A stretch of 59,442 nt of DNA from Betaproteobacteria bacterium (GTDB lineage: Bacteria > Pseudomonadota > Gammaproteobacteria > Burkholderiales > Rhodocyclaceae): the NCBI GenBank assembly GCA_016868295.1, contig VGHJ01000010.1:1-59442 (forward strand), given 5' to 3'. Both the position numbers and the translations under genes were made by a program. The notes under the pieces were generated by a model that saw only the letters and a list, made by a program, of their open reading frames with translations, was not told where the DNA came from and ran no database searches. Numbering within the stretch: position 1 is the stretch's first letter; every line of letters begins with the position of its first letter. Shown piece after piece: positions 18,961-26,995 of this stretch.

Positions 18961-20469
18961 TCAGCCGGCAAAAAGTTGACGCAGCAGGTTCTTCTGCACC
19001 TTGCCCATGGCATTGCGCGGCAGGTCGCCGACGAAATGGACGGCCTTCGGCACCTTGAAGCCGGCGATGCGGCCCTTCAGCTCGGCGATGATGGCCTCGG
19101 CGGAAACGCCTTCGCCTCCCTTGCCGCGCACCACCACGGCGGTGACCGCCTCGCCGAAATCCGGGTGCGGCAGGCCGATGACGGCGGATTCGGCCACGCC
19201 GGGCAGGGCGTCGATGGCCTCCTCGATCTCCTTCGGATAGACGTTCAGCCCGCCCGTGATGATGAGGTCCTTGTTGCGGCCGATGATGGCGAGGTAGCCG
19301 TCCGCGTCGAAGCGGCCCATGTCGCCGGTGCGAAAGTACCCTTCCGGCGTGAACTCCTCCTGCGTCTTCTCCGGCATCTGCCAGTAGCCGATGAAGACAT
19401 TGTCTCCCCTCACCTGGATTTGGCCGATCTCGCCGGCCGGCAAGGGCTGGTCGGCGTCCCCTACCACGCGCACTTCCGTGCCGGGCAGGGGGAAGCCCAC
19501 CGTGCCGATGCGCCGCTCGCCTTCGAGCGGATTCGAGGTGAACATGCCGCCCTCGGTCATGCCGTAGCGCTCGAGGAGGGTCTGGCCGGTGCGTTCACGG
19601 AATTCGGCGAAGGTTTCCGGCAGGAGCGGCGCCGAGCCGGAGATGAAGAGACGCATGTGCGCCACGGCCTCGCGCGTCAGCCCTTTCTCCTGCAGCAGCC
19701 GCACGTAGTAGGTCGGCACGCCCATGAACACCGTGGCCTCCCGCATCAGGCGCAGGGCGCGCCGGGCGTCGAACTTCGGCTCGAACAGCATCGGGCTGCC
19801 GTTGGCGAGCGCGCAGTGGGTGGCGACGAAGAGGCCGTGCACATGGAAGATCGGCAGCACGTGCAGCAGCACGTCGCCCGGGCGGAAGCCCCAGTAGCGA
19901 TGCAGCACGAAGGCGTTGGCGGCGAGGTTGCGGTGGGTCAGCATCGCCCCCTTGGAGCGGCCGGTGGTGCCGGAGGTATACAGGATGGCGGCGAGGTCGC
20001 TGCCGGCCGATTGAACCGTGGCGAAGGAATCGGGCATCTCCGCCGCGGCGGCGACCAGGCTACCGTCGCCACGCTCGCCGAGGTCGTGCACCAGCGGCAC
20101 GCGCGCCGCCCAGGCCAGCTCCTGCGCCTCCTCCAGCTTCTCCGGCCGGCAGACGAAGAGGCCCGGTTTCGCGTCGTCGAGGAAATACTCCACCTCGCCG
20201 CGCTGGTAGGCCGGGTTCAGCGGCAGGAAAACGCAGCCGGCGCGCAGGCAGCCGAGGTAGAGGTAGAGCGCCTCGGGCGACTTCTCCACCTGGGCGGCGA
20301 CGCGGTCGCCCGGCTTGAGGCCGGCCTCCTTCAGCAGAGCGCCGTAGCGTGCAGACTGACTTTCCAGCTCGCCGTAGCTCACCTTGCGGCCGTCGGGCAG
20401 GATCAGGCAGGGCGCGACAGGGTCGGCCGGAAAGCGGGCCGCAAGGAGGTCGTACAGGTTGCCGTTCAT
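18961..20469 (-). CDS. matB: Malonyl-CoA synthetase
   Basis: 502-residue acyl-CoA synthetase (AMP-forming). The ATG at 20469 overlaps the TRAP large-subunit stop by four bases. Motifs: the phosphate loop LYTSGTTGRSKGAML, the ERYGMTEGG adenine motif, GYFRTGDMG, and the C-terminal lysine in PRNAMGKVQKNLLRQL. The context of malonyl-CoA decarboxylase, a TRAP transporter and a MatR-type regulator identifies malonate (or methylmalonate) as the substrate. It activates imported malonate with CoA and ATP before decarboxylation. One dispersed 24-base motif lies in it (20340-20363), in a different codon phase from most other copies. Confidence 0.9.
   Translation of the reverse strand: MNGNLYDLLAARFPADPVAPCLILPDGRKVSYGELESQSARYGALLKEAGLKPGDRVAAQVEKSPEALYLYLGCLRAGCVFLPLNPAYQRGEVEYFLDDAKPGLFVCRPEKLEEAQELAWAARVPLVHDLGERGDGSLVAAAAEMPDSFATVQSAGSDLAAILYTSGTTGRSKGAMLTHRNLAANAFVLHRYWGFRPGDVLLHVLPIFHVHGLFVATHCALANGSPMLFEPKFDARRALRLMREATVFMGVPTYYVRLLQEKGLTREAVAHMRLFISGSAPLLPETFAEFRERTGQTLLERYGMTEGGMFTSNPLEGERRIGTVGFPLPGTEVRVVGDADQPLPAGEIGQIQVRGDNVFIGYWQMPEKTQEEFTPEGYFRTGDMGRFDADGYLAIIGRNKDLIITGGLNVYPKEIEEAIDALPGVAESAVIGLPHPDFGEAVTAVVVRGKGGEGVSAEAIIAELKGRIAGFKVPKAVHFVGDLPRNAMGKVQKNLLRQLFAG
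20340..20363 (-). repeat. Dispersed 24-base motif, copy 5 (exact)
   Basis: AAAGTCAGTC, spacer TGCACGCT, ACGGCG. Sense within matB, codon phase 2. Confidence 0.85.
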
Positions 20470-21794
20470 TTCGACTGGTTCGGCAGCCACATGACGATCT
20501 CGGGGAAGAGCGCCAGCAGCACGATGTAGAGCCCCATGATGACGATGAATGGCATCACGCCGCGCATGATCTGGCGGAAGGCGATGTCGGGCGCGATGCC
20601 GTTGATGACGAAGAGGTTGAGGCCCACCGGCGGCGTGATGAGGCCCATCTCCATGTTGATGGTCAGCACGATGCCGAACCAGATCGGGTCGAAGCCGGCG
20701 GCAAGGATGCCCGGCATGATCACCGGCGTCACCATCAGTATGATGGCCACCGGCGGCAGAAAGCAGCCGAGCACCAGCAGCAGGATGTTCACCCAGAAGA
20801 GATAGGCCCACTTCGACAGGCCGAGGCCGACCAGCCACTGCGCCATGGCCTGGGTGATGTGCAGGTAGCTCATGACATAGGTGAACAGGAAGGCCATGGC
20901 GATGATCATCATGATCATGCAGGACTCGCGCGCCGTGCCGAGCAGGATCTCCTTCAGGTCGCGCCAGCGCCAGACGCCGTAGATGGCGGTGACCAGCAGC
21001 AGCGAGCCGGCGGCGCCGACGGCGGCGACCTCGGAGGGCGTACCCCAGCCGCCGTAGAGGGCCACCATCACCACGGCGATGAGCGCGACGAAGGGCAGCA
21101 GGCGCGGCAGCGTTTCCCAGCGCTGCCGCCAGGTGAAGTACTCGGCCTTGAGCAGTTCGCTCGCCGCGCGCCCGACACGCGCCGCCTGCTTCTCGCGCCA
21201 GGCGGCGAACATCACCCACAGGGCGAAGATCACGGCGAGCAGGATGCCGGGGACGACGCCGGCGATGAACAGCTTGCCGATCGACTGCTCGGTGATGATG
21301 CCGTAGATGATCAGCGTCAGCGAGGGCGGGATGAGGATGCCGAGCGTGCCGCCGGCGGCGATCAGGCCCGAGGCGAGTTCCTCCGAGTAGCCGCGCTTGC
21401 GCATCGCCGGAATGCCCATGCCGCCGATCGCGGCGCAGGTGGCGGGGCTCGATCCGCACATGGCGGCGAACACCGAGCAGCCGAAGACGTTGGCCACGCC
21501 CAGGCTGCCGGGCAGCTTGTAGAGCCAGCGGTGCGCGGCCTCGTAGAGATCCTCGGCGGCGCGCGTCTTGCCGATCGCCGCGCCCATGAGGATGAACAGC
21601 GGGATGGTCAGCAGCGTGAAGTTGTTCAGCTCGCTGTAGAGCGTTTCGGCGACGTTCTCGAGATTGTTGGCCGGCATGAAGAAGAACATGAAGGCCAGCG
21701 CCACGCCGCCCAGCGCGAAGGCGATCGGCATGCCGGAGAACAGCAGCAGCAGCGCCGCGCCGAGGTAGAGCAGGCCGATCTCAAGCACGCCCAT
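20466..21794 (-). CDS. dctM: TRAP transporter large permease subunit
   Basis: 442-residue DctM/SiaM-type subunit with about twelve hydrophobic segments. It starts MGVLEIGLLYLGAALLLLFS and carries the family segments GMPIAFALGGVAL, FAAMCGSSPATCAAIG and GTLGILIPPSLTLIIYGI, and in the second half GLITPPVGLNLFVING. It forms the sodium-driven transport channel of a tripartite TRAP system. It overlaps the small permease by 14 bases and matB by four. The cluster suggests malonate or a related dicarboxylate as the substrate. Confidence 0.94.
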   Translation of the reverse strand: MGVLEIGLLYLGAALLLLFSGMPIAFALGGVALAFMFFFMPANNLENVAETLYSELNNFTLLTIPLFILMGAAIGKTRAAEDLYEAAHRWLYKLPGSLGVANVFGCSVFAAMCGSSPATCAAIGGMGIPAMRKRGYSEELASGLIAAGGTLGILIPPSLTLIIYGIITEQSIGKLFIAGVVPGILLAVIFALWVMFAAWREKQAARVGRAASELLKAEYFTWRQRWETLPRLLPFVALIAVVMVALYGGWGTPSEVAAVGAAGSLLLVTAIYGVWRWRDLKEILLGTARESCMIMMIIAMAFLFTYVMSYLHITQAMAQWLVGLGLSKWAYLFWVNILLLVLGCFLPPVAIILMVTPVIMPGILAAGFDPIWFGIVLTINMEMGLITPPVGLNLFVINGIAPDIAFRQIMRGVMPFIVIMGLYIVLLALFPEIVMWLPNQSK

Positions 21795-22305
21795 CGCGGC
21801 CTCCCCGCAGGATCGGCACGAGGCGGCCGTCGACGATCTGCGCAAGGTACTGCAGCGCCAGCAGGCTCATGCCGAGCGCGATGAAGGCGAAGGGAATCCA
21901 CAGCTTCGGGCTCCAGATCGAGTTCGCCACCCAGCCTTCGCGGTAGGCGACCGCCGTCAGGCGCCAGGCATTGGCGGCGACGAAGCCGCACAGGCCGGCG
22001 GCGCCCAGGTCGGCGAGCAGCATGCGCCAGCGGTTGGCGGCGCCCGACATCAGGTGGTCGACGATGTCGATGTTGACGTGGGCCTTCGCCGCCAGCGTGT
22101 GGCCGGCGGCGAGGAAGGTCGAGGCAATGAGCATGTAGATGCACAGCTCGAGCGCCCAGTCGGTGGGCCGGTCGAGGAAGTAGCGCGCCAGCACCTCCCA
22201 GGTCAGGATCACCGAGGACAGCGCGACGAGGACGCCGGCGGCGTAGCCCATCCACAGATTGAGCGCGGCGAGCGCCCGCGCGAACGCCCGCCAGAGTGAC
22301 CGCAT
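21781..22305 (-). CDS. dctQ: TRAP transporter small permease subunit
   Basis: 174-residue membrane protein with four hydrophobic segments, the DctQ pattern. It starts MRSLWRAFARALAALNLWMG, and contains VLARYFLDRPTDWALELCIYM and HVNIDIVDHLM, which are typical of the family. The ATG at 22305 was chosen because the reading upstream of it would overlap the binding-protein gene and lacks hydrophobic character. It lies eight bases downstream of the binding-protein gene and overlaps dctM by 14. Confidence 0.92.
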   Translation of the reverse strand: MRSLWRAFARALAALNLWMGYAAGVLVALSSVILTWEVLARYFLDRPTDWALELCIYMLIASTFLAAGHTLAAKAHVNIDIVDHLMSGAANRWRMLLADLGAAGLCGFVAANAWRLTAVAYREGWVANSIWSPKLWIPFAFIALGMSLLALQYLAQIVDGRLVPILRGGRDGRA

Positions 22306-22313
22306 GGTTTCGC

Positions 22314-23336
22314 TCACTTCACCGAGACGGCCATCTCGAGCAGCTTCTTGCCGTTCGGTATCTTCTCCTCGAAGTCCTTCCAGGCCGAGGCGCGCGCGAC
22401 GTCGCGCCACTTGGCGAAGGCCACCTCGTTCATGTCGTGCACGCCGTCGCCGGCCGCCTTGTACACCTCGGCCAGCTTCTGGTCGTCGATCTTGGCGTTG
22501 TCCATGCCGAACTTCTCCAGCGAGGCGCCGACCTCCATGACGATCTTCTGCTGTTCGGGGGTGAGCTTGTCGAAGGTGGATTTGGCCATCATGATCGGCT
22601 CGAACATGAACCAGAAGGTCTTGTCGCGCGCCGTGGTGACGTGCTTGGCGTGCTCGTGCAGGCGGAAGGAGATGAGCGAGGTGCTGGAGGTCAGCGCCGC
22701 ATCGAGCACGCCCGACTGCATGGCGCTGTAGATCTCGCTCGAGGGCACGTTGGTCGGCGAGGCGCCGGCGGCCTTGAGCATGACGTCCATCTCCTTGCTG
22801 CCGCCGCGGAACTTGAGGCCCTTGACGTCGTCGGGGCTGACGATGGGCTTGGCGCGCGAGGCGATGCCGCCGGCCTGCCAGACCCAGGTGATGATCTTGA
22901 CGCCCTTCTCCTCGACGATGCGCGTGAGCTCCTTGCCGATCGGCGCGTCCTTCCAGCGCAAGCCCTGCTCATAGCTGGTGACCAGCGCCGGCATCAGGCC
23001 GATGTTGAGCTCGGGCACGCGGCCGCCGGCGTAGGCGAGCGGATAGAGCGACATGTCGAGCGAGCCGCTGCCCATGGCGCCCCACTGTTCCACCGGCTTG
23101 ACCAGCGAGCTGGCGGGATAGATCTCGAACTTGAGCGCGCCCCCGGTTCGCTTCTCGACCTCGGCGGCAAAGCGACGCACCATGCGGTCGCGGAAATCGC
23201 CCTCGTCGATGGTGCCGCCGGGGAACTGATGGGAAATCTTGAGGACCTTCGGCGCCTGGGCGAAGGCCTGCGGGGCGATGAGGGCAAGGGATGCGGCGGC
23301 CAGGGATGCGGCCAGTATGCGGCGACGTGCGTTCAT
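22314..23336 (-). CDS. dctP: TRAP transporter substrate-binding protein
   Basis: 340-residue periplasmic DctP-family binding protein. A Sec signal peptide (MNARRRILAASLAAASLALI, cleaved after QAFAQA) is followed by KVLKISHQFPGGTIDEG, RTGGALKFEIYPASSLV and LKFRGGSKEMDVMLKAAGA, with the usual ligand-coordinating Arg region in GLKFRGG. A strong RBS (AGGAGGAG) precedes the ATG. It captures the substrate for the DctQM membrane part. The substrate is inferred from the flanking malonyl-CoA genes. Confidence 0.94.
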   Translation of the reverse strand: MNARRRILAASLAAASLALIAPQAFAQAPKVLKISHQFPGGTIDEGDFRDRMVRRFAAEVEKRTGGALKFEIYPASSLVKPVEQWGAMGSGSLDMSLYPLAYAGGRVPELNIGLMPALVTSYEQGLRWKDAPIGKELTRIVEEKGVKIITWVWQAGGIASRAKPIVSPDDVKGLKFRGGSKEMDVMLKAAGASPTNVPSSEIYSAMQSGVLDAALTSSTSLISFRLHEHAKHVTTARDKTFWFMFEPIMMAKSTFDKLTPEQQKIVMEVGASLEKFGMDNAKIDDQKLAEVYKAAGDGVHDMNEVAFAKWRDVARASAWKDFEEKIPNGKKLLEMAVSVK

Positions 23337-23354
23337 GTGTTCTCCTCCTGTTGG

Positions 23355-24662
23355 TTATTGGGATTTTGCAAGGCGGCGGATCGCCGCCGAGGCGGCAATG
23401 CGGTCCTCGCCGACGAAAGCCTCCACGTTCTGCTCGATCTCGTCGGGGTCGTACAGATAATTCACCATCAGGCCGCAGGACTGCCTGAAGCCCTTGGCCG
23501 AGGTGTCGGAGAGGAAATTGATGCGCTCGATGCGCGCGCCGTTGCCGAGGTGGAAGCGCGCCACCGGGTCGTGGGGCCGGCCGTTCTGGCGTTCCGCGTA
23601 GAGGTAGCACGCGGCGAGGCTCTCCAGCGGATCGCGCAGGCGGCGCACCGTCGCCTTGTCCTGTGCCCACTCGCCCGACTGCAATTGCGCGAGACTCAGG
23701 CCCAACTCATCCAGCGCTTCGGGCCTGCGCTTGAGCCAGGCAACGAACTGCGGCAAGGGCGAGAGCGTGGCGAAAGTCTTCAGCTGCGGGAAGTCGCGCT
23801 TCAGATCGTCGATGACGCGCTTGAGCAGGAAGTTGCCGAAAGTGACGCCGCGCAGCCCGGTCTGGGTGTTGGAGATCGAGTAGAAGATGGCGGTATCGGC
23901 GCGCGCCGGATCGAACACCGGCGCGTGCTCGTCGAGCAGTGCCTGGATGTTGTCGGCAAGCTCCTTCGTCAGCGCCACTTCGACGAAGATCAATGGCTCC
24001 TGCGGCATGCGCGGATGGAAGAAGGCGTAGAGGCGCCGGTCGGAATCGAGCCGGTTGCGCAGGTCATCCCAGGAGCGGATCTCGTGCACCGCCTCGTACC
24101 GGATCAGCTTCTCCAGCAGCGAGGCGGGCGAGTGCCAGGTAATGCGGCTCAACTCGAGGAAGCCGACGTCGAACCAGGCGGTGAGGCGCGATTCCAGTTC
24201 GCGGTCGAGCACCGCCAGTTCTTCGTCTTTCTCGAGAAAGCGCAGCAGGTCGGCGCGCAGGTCGACGAGGAACTTCACGCCCTGCGGCAGGGCGTTGAAC
24301 TGGGTCAGGATGCGGATGCGCGAGGAGCGCAGCGCGACGCGGAGATCCGCTTCGGCGTCCCACTGGCGCGGCGTGCCGACCGCCGCCTGGTAGGCGCGGT
24401 GGGCGACGTCCACCTTCGCCGGCTCGGGGCCGAAATCGAGGGCGATGCGGCGCAGGAACTCGTGGCGGCCGGCGTCGTCGAGACCGAGGTAGATCTCGCC
24501 CAGCTTCGCCGCGCGGTTGCGCGCCGTCACCTCGCCTCCGGTGCCGGCGGCGCATTCCTGCAGTTGTTTGCGCAACTGGGCAAGCAGCCGGGACGTCATC
24601 GACTGCCGCTCGTGACGGCTGCCGACCAGGCTTTTCACGCGATCGAGCAATCCATCGGCCAT
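23355..24662 (-). CDS. matA: Malonyl-CoA decarboxylase
   Basis: 435-residue MCD-family enzyme that converts malonyl-CoA to acetyl-CoA and CO2. The ATG at 24662 shares one base with the matR stop (TGATG). The N-terminal helical domain (LLAQLRKQLQECAAG) is followed by the catalytic domain with ITWHSPASLLEKLIRYEAVH, FHPRMPQEPLIFVEVAL, and YSISNTQTGLRGVTFGNFLLK, and near the end the GARIERINFLSD and GLMVNYLYD motifs. The Ser/His catalytic residues lie in these stretches. It is the second gene of the leftward malonate operon. Confidence 0.95.
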   Translation of the reverse strand: MADGLLDRVKSLVGSRHERQSMTSRLLAQLRKQLQECAAGTGGEVTARNRAAKLGEIYLGLDDAGRHEFLRRIALDFGPEPAKVDVAHRAYQAAVGTPRQWDAEADLRVALRSSRIRILTQFNALPQGVKFLVDLRADLLRFLEKDEELAVLDRELESRLTAWFDVGFLELSRITWHSPASLLEKLIRYEAVHEIRSWDDLRNRLDSDRRLYAFFHPRMPQEPLIFVEVALTKELADNIQALLDEHAPVFDPARADTAIFYSISNTQTGLRGVTFGNFLLKRVIDDLKRDFPQLKTFATLSPLPQFVAWLKRRPEALDELGLSLAQLQSGEWAQDKATVRRLRDPLESLAACYLYAERQNGRPHDPVARFHLGNGARIERINFLSDTSAKGFRQSCGLMVNYLYDPDEIEQNVEAFVGEDRIAASAAIRRLAKSQ

Positions 24663-25318
24663 CAGGCGACCTCCTGGCGCGAGGCCATGCGGCGCAGCGC
24701 CGACAGCTGCGCCAGCAGATGATTCTTCATGATTTCCTCGGCGGCCGGCGCATCCCGCCTTTGCAGTGCGGCCATCAGTGCGCGGTGCTCGGCCAGCGAC
24801 TCCAACTGCCGCCCCTCGAGCTTCAGCGAACGGTGGCGCGACAGTCGCAGGAGCTTGCGCAGATCGCCGATCATATGCTGCAACCAGCGATTGCCGGCGA
24901 GTTCCTGCAGGGCATCGTGGAAGACGTAGTTCACCTCGTAGTAGCGGTCCACGTCGCGCGCCGCGGCGTATTTCTCCAGCTTCTCGTGCAGCGCGTCGAG
25001 CCGCTTCAGCTCGTTCGGCCCCGCCTTGAGCGCGGCCTCGTAGGCGACACGCCCCTCCAGCATGGCCATGATCGGAAAGATTTCCTCCAGGTCCGCCGGT
25101 GTCAGCTCGGCGACGAAACAGCCGCGGCGCGGCTTGATGTGCAGCAGGCCCTCGGCGGAGAGGATCTTCAGTGCCTCGCGCAGCGGTGTGCGGCTGATGC
25201 CGAGGTCTGCGGCGAGCGCCGCCTCGTCCAGGCGCTGCCCCGGCAGGAGCGCATGGCTGAAGATGCGCTTGCGCAACAGGTCCACCGCCTGCTGGCATAG
25301 AGATGACTTGTTAATCAT
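24662..25318 (-). CDS. matR: GntR-family regulator of malonate catabolism
   Basis: 218-residue FadR-subfamily regulator. The N-terminal winged helix has LRKRIFSHALLPGQRLDEAAL, DLGISRTPLREALKIL and the RGCFV wing; the C-terminal FCD domain contains HDALQELAGN and EHRALMAALQ, with metal-binding histidines. As first gene of the operon it is presumably autoregulated, with malonate or malonyl-CoA as effector. A palindromic operator candidate containing TTGTATACAA lies 20-50 bases upstream. It is 218 residues against 237 for the similar GntR protein at 26188-26901, which has a repeat-derived tail. Confidence 0.9.
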   Translation of the reverse strand: MINKSSLCQQAVDLLRKRIFSHALLPGQRLDEAALAADLGISRTPLREALKILSAEGLLHIKPRRGCFVAELTPADLEEIFPIMAMLEGRVAYEAALKAGPNELKRLDALHEKLEKYAAARDVDRYYEVNYVFHDALQELAGNRWLQHMIGDLRKLLRLSRHRSLKLEGRQLESLAEHRALMAALQRRDAPAAEEIMKNHLLAQLSALRRMASRQEVA

Positions 25319-25337
25319 TGATATGCAACGAAAATAA

Positions 25338-25367
25338 ATCTTGTATGCGTTATTTTGTATACAAGAT
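25338..25367. promoter_or_regulatory. Operator candidate for MatR
   Basis: Inverted repeat ATCTTGTAT ... ATACAAGAT with a 12-base centre, whose right half itself forms the perfect palindrome TTGTATACAA (25355-25364). Half-sites of the form TCTTGTA are, as I recall, those of MatR-type regulators. It lies between the matR start and a rightward ATG with a good RBS, so it could control both directions. Confidence 0.65.
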
Positions 25368-25374
25368 AGGAGAG

Positions 25375-25470
25375 ATGATGGGCAACGTCAAGAAGCGTTA
25401 CTACAACGACTATTTGCCCTTGAACAAGGGAGCGCGTTTGTCGAGGAAGGCCGACAGTCCCTCCCGGTAA
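25375..25470 (+). CDS. Very short reading frame behind the MatR operator
   Basis: ATGATG at 25375 is preceded by TAGGAGAG, a strong RBS, eight bases from the MatR palindrome. The frame encodes 31 residues (start MMGNVKKRYYNDY) and its last 60 bases run antisense through the 3' end of the crotonase gene. It may be the front of a longer malonate-regulated gene now truncated, a leader peptide, or chance. The promoter-operator-RBS arrangement is the only support. Confidence 0.3.
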   Translation: MMGNVKKRYYNDYLPLNKGARLSRKADSPSR

Positions 25471-26195
25471 TCCTCGCTATCGAGGAAGGCGAAGCTGTCT
25501 TTCTGCTCTGCCAAAGTCAGTCCCTGCGGCACGGCGGTGAGACGACGCACTAGCGCCTTGTGCATGCGCGCAGCGAGCGGCGCACCGGCGGCGATGCGGC
25601 GCGCGGTCGCATACGCCTCGTCCGCCACCTGCTCGTCGTCCACGACGCGTGTCACCAGCCGCTTCTCGTAGGCCTCGTCGGCGCCGAGGATGCGGCCCTC
25701 CAGCAGGATCTCCAGCGCCAGCGCGGGACCGGCCAAAGCGAGCAGCCCGATCAACTCGCCCGGAGCCATGGAGAAGCCGAGCTTGTTGATCGGCGCGCCG
25801 AAGCGGGCCGAGCGGCCGCAGATGCGCAGGTCGCACTGGCCGGCGATCTCCAGGCCGCCGCCGATGCAGGCGCCCTGGATCAGCGCCACCGTCGGGTGCA
25901 GGCAGTCGCGCACGGCGTTCAGCGCCTGCGCCACCCACTCCTCGTGGTAGACCAGGGCGCGCTCCAGTGTGTCGCGCAAGGTGAGGAACTCCTCGATGTC
26001 GCCGCCGGCGGCGAAGGCCTTGTCGCCCGCGCCGCGCAGCACCACGCAGCGCAGTTCCTCGTCGGAGGACAACTCTTCCATCACCACGCGGAGTCGCCGC
26101 CACATCGAGGCGTTGACGGCATTCAGCTTGGCAGGATTGTTCAGCGTGACGGTGGCGACGCCGCCGTCGCGAAGGACGAGGATCTCTTCAGACAT
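25410..26195 (-). CDS. Enoyl-CoA hydratase/isomerase-family protein
   Basis: 261-residue crotonase-fold protein. The oxyanion-hole region is AFAAGGDIEEF and the CoA-binding core is ACIGGGLEIAGQCDLRI. The first catalytic-type Glu (GGGLEIA) is present, but the position of the second (usually in PEIGLG) reads PINKLGF here, so it is probably not a classical hydratase. Other crotonase activities such as an acyl-CoA decarboxylase, isomerase or thioesterase are possible. Its start overlaps the upstream GntR gene by eight bases, so the regulator and the enzyme form one leftward operon. One antisense copy of the 24-base motif is inside (25513-25536). Confidence 0.85.
   Translation of the reverse strand: MSEEILVLRDGGVATVTLNNPAKLNAVNASMWRRLRVVMEELSSDEELRCVVLRGAGDKAFAAGGDIEEFLTLRDTLERALVYHEEWVAQALNAVRDCLHPTVALIQGACIGGGLEIAGQCDLRICGRSARFGAPINKLGFSMAPGELIGLLALAGPALALEILLEGRILGADEAYEKRLVTRVVDDEQVADEAYATARRIAAGAPLAARMHKALVRRLTAVPQGLTLAEQKDSFAFLDSEDYREGLSAFLDKRAPLFKGK
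25513..25536 (+). repeat. Dispersed 24-base motif, copy 6 (exact)
   Basis: AAAGTCAGTC, spacer CCTGCGGC, ACGGCG. Antisense within the crotonase-family gene. Confidence 0.85.
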
Positions 26196-26901
26196 GGCCA
26201 ATACGCTCCCCTCTCCCGCCCGCGGGAGAGGGGCTGGGGGAGAGGGCGGCGGCCTGCATCTTCGCCAGCGCGGCGCGGCCGGACAGGAGGTGCGCATGCA
26301 TCAGCGCCTCGGCGCTGGCGGCATCGCGCTCGCGGATGGCGGCGAGGATGCGGCGGTGTTCCTCCAGCGACTGCTTCAGCCGCCCTTCCAGGCGCAGCGA
26401 ATCGCGCCGCGTCAGTTTCAGCACCTTGCGCAGGTCGTCGATGACCTGCTTCAGCCAGCGGTTGCCGGAGAGTTCCTGCAGCGCCTGGTGGAAATCGTGG
26501 TTGACCTCGAAGAAGCCGTTGATGTCGCCCTTCGCCGCCTGGCGTTCGAGCTTTTCGTGCAGCGCTTCCAGGCGCTTGAGGTCGGCCGGGCTCGCCTTCT
26601 GCGTCGCTTCGAAGGCGCAGCGTCCTTCGAGCAGGGCCATCAGCGGGAAGATGTCGTCGAGGTCGCGCTCGGCCAGCTCGGTGACGTAGCAGCCGCGGCG
26701 CGGCTTGAGCGTGACCAGGCCTTCGGAAGCGAGCACCTTGAGCGCCTCGCGCAGGGGCGTGCGGCTGATGCCGTACTGCTCGGCCAGCGCCTGCTCGTCC
26801 ACCCAGGCGCCCGGTTGCAGCTCATGCGAGAAAATGCGCTGGCGCAGGCGCTCGGCGACCTCCTGATAGAGAGCCGGTTGTGAAATACTGGCAGGACTCA
26901 T
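26188..26901 (-). CDS. GntR-family regulator (FadR subfamily) with repeat-derived tail
   Basis: 237 residues, closely similar to MatR: RQRIFSHELQPGAWVDEQAL, YGISRTPLREALKVL and a PRRGCYV wing, then an FCD domain with FHQALQELSGN. The last 17 residues (SPSPSPAGGRGERIGHV) are encoded by a GC-rich dispersed palindrome and were probably added when the repeat landed near the original stop. It is divergent from mcm and probably regulates the propionyl/methylmalonyl-CoA operon, the crotonase gene, or both; the effector is unknown. Confidence 0.87.
   Translation of the reverse strand: MSPASISQPALYQEVAERLRQRIFSHELQPGAWVDEQALAEQYGISRTPLREALKVLASEGLVTLKPRRGCYVTELAERDLDDIFPLMALLEGRCAFEATQKASPADLKRLEALHEKLERQAAKGDINGFFEVNHDFHQALQELSGNRWLKQVIDDLRKVLKLTRRDSLRLEGRLKQSLEEHRRILAAIRERDAASAEALMHAHLLSGRAALAKMQAAALSPSPSPAGGRGERIGHV
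26207..26247 (-). repeat. Dispersed palindromic element at the end of the GntR gene
   Basis: Plus-strand CCCCTCTCCCGCCCGCGGGA then GAGGGGCTGGGGGAGAGGG. The arms CCCCTCTCCCGC/GCGGGAGAGGGG form a hairpin. Repeats of this type are common in beta- and gammaproteobacterial genomes. Here it encodes the C-terminal tail of the regulator. Confidence 0.75.
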
Positions 26902-26935
26902 GGAATTGTCGTCCCGGCGATTGACCGAACTTTGC

Positions 26936-26965
26936 TTGCATTCATAATTATGGATACAGTATTAT
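26936..26965 (+). promoter_or_regulatory. Promoter candidate for the mcm operon
   Basis: TTGCAT, an 18-base spacer, and TATTAT. The AT-rich spacer (ATAATTATGGATACAGTATT) stands out in this GC-rich sequence and contains imperfect inverted ATAAT/ATTAT arms that may be the operator of the divergent GntR protein. Confidence 0.55.
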
Positions 26966-26995
26966 TAAGGCCTACGGATGTCAAGAGGTGCCGCC

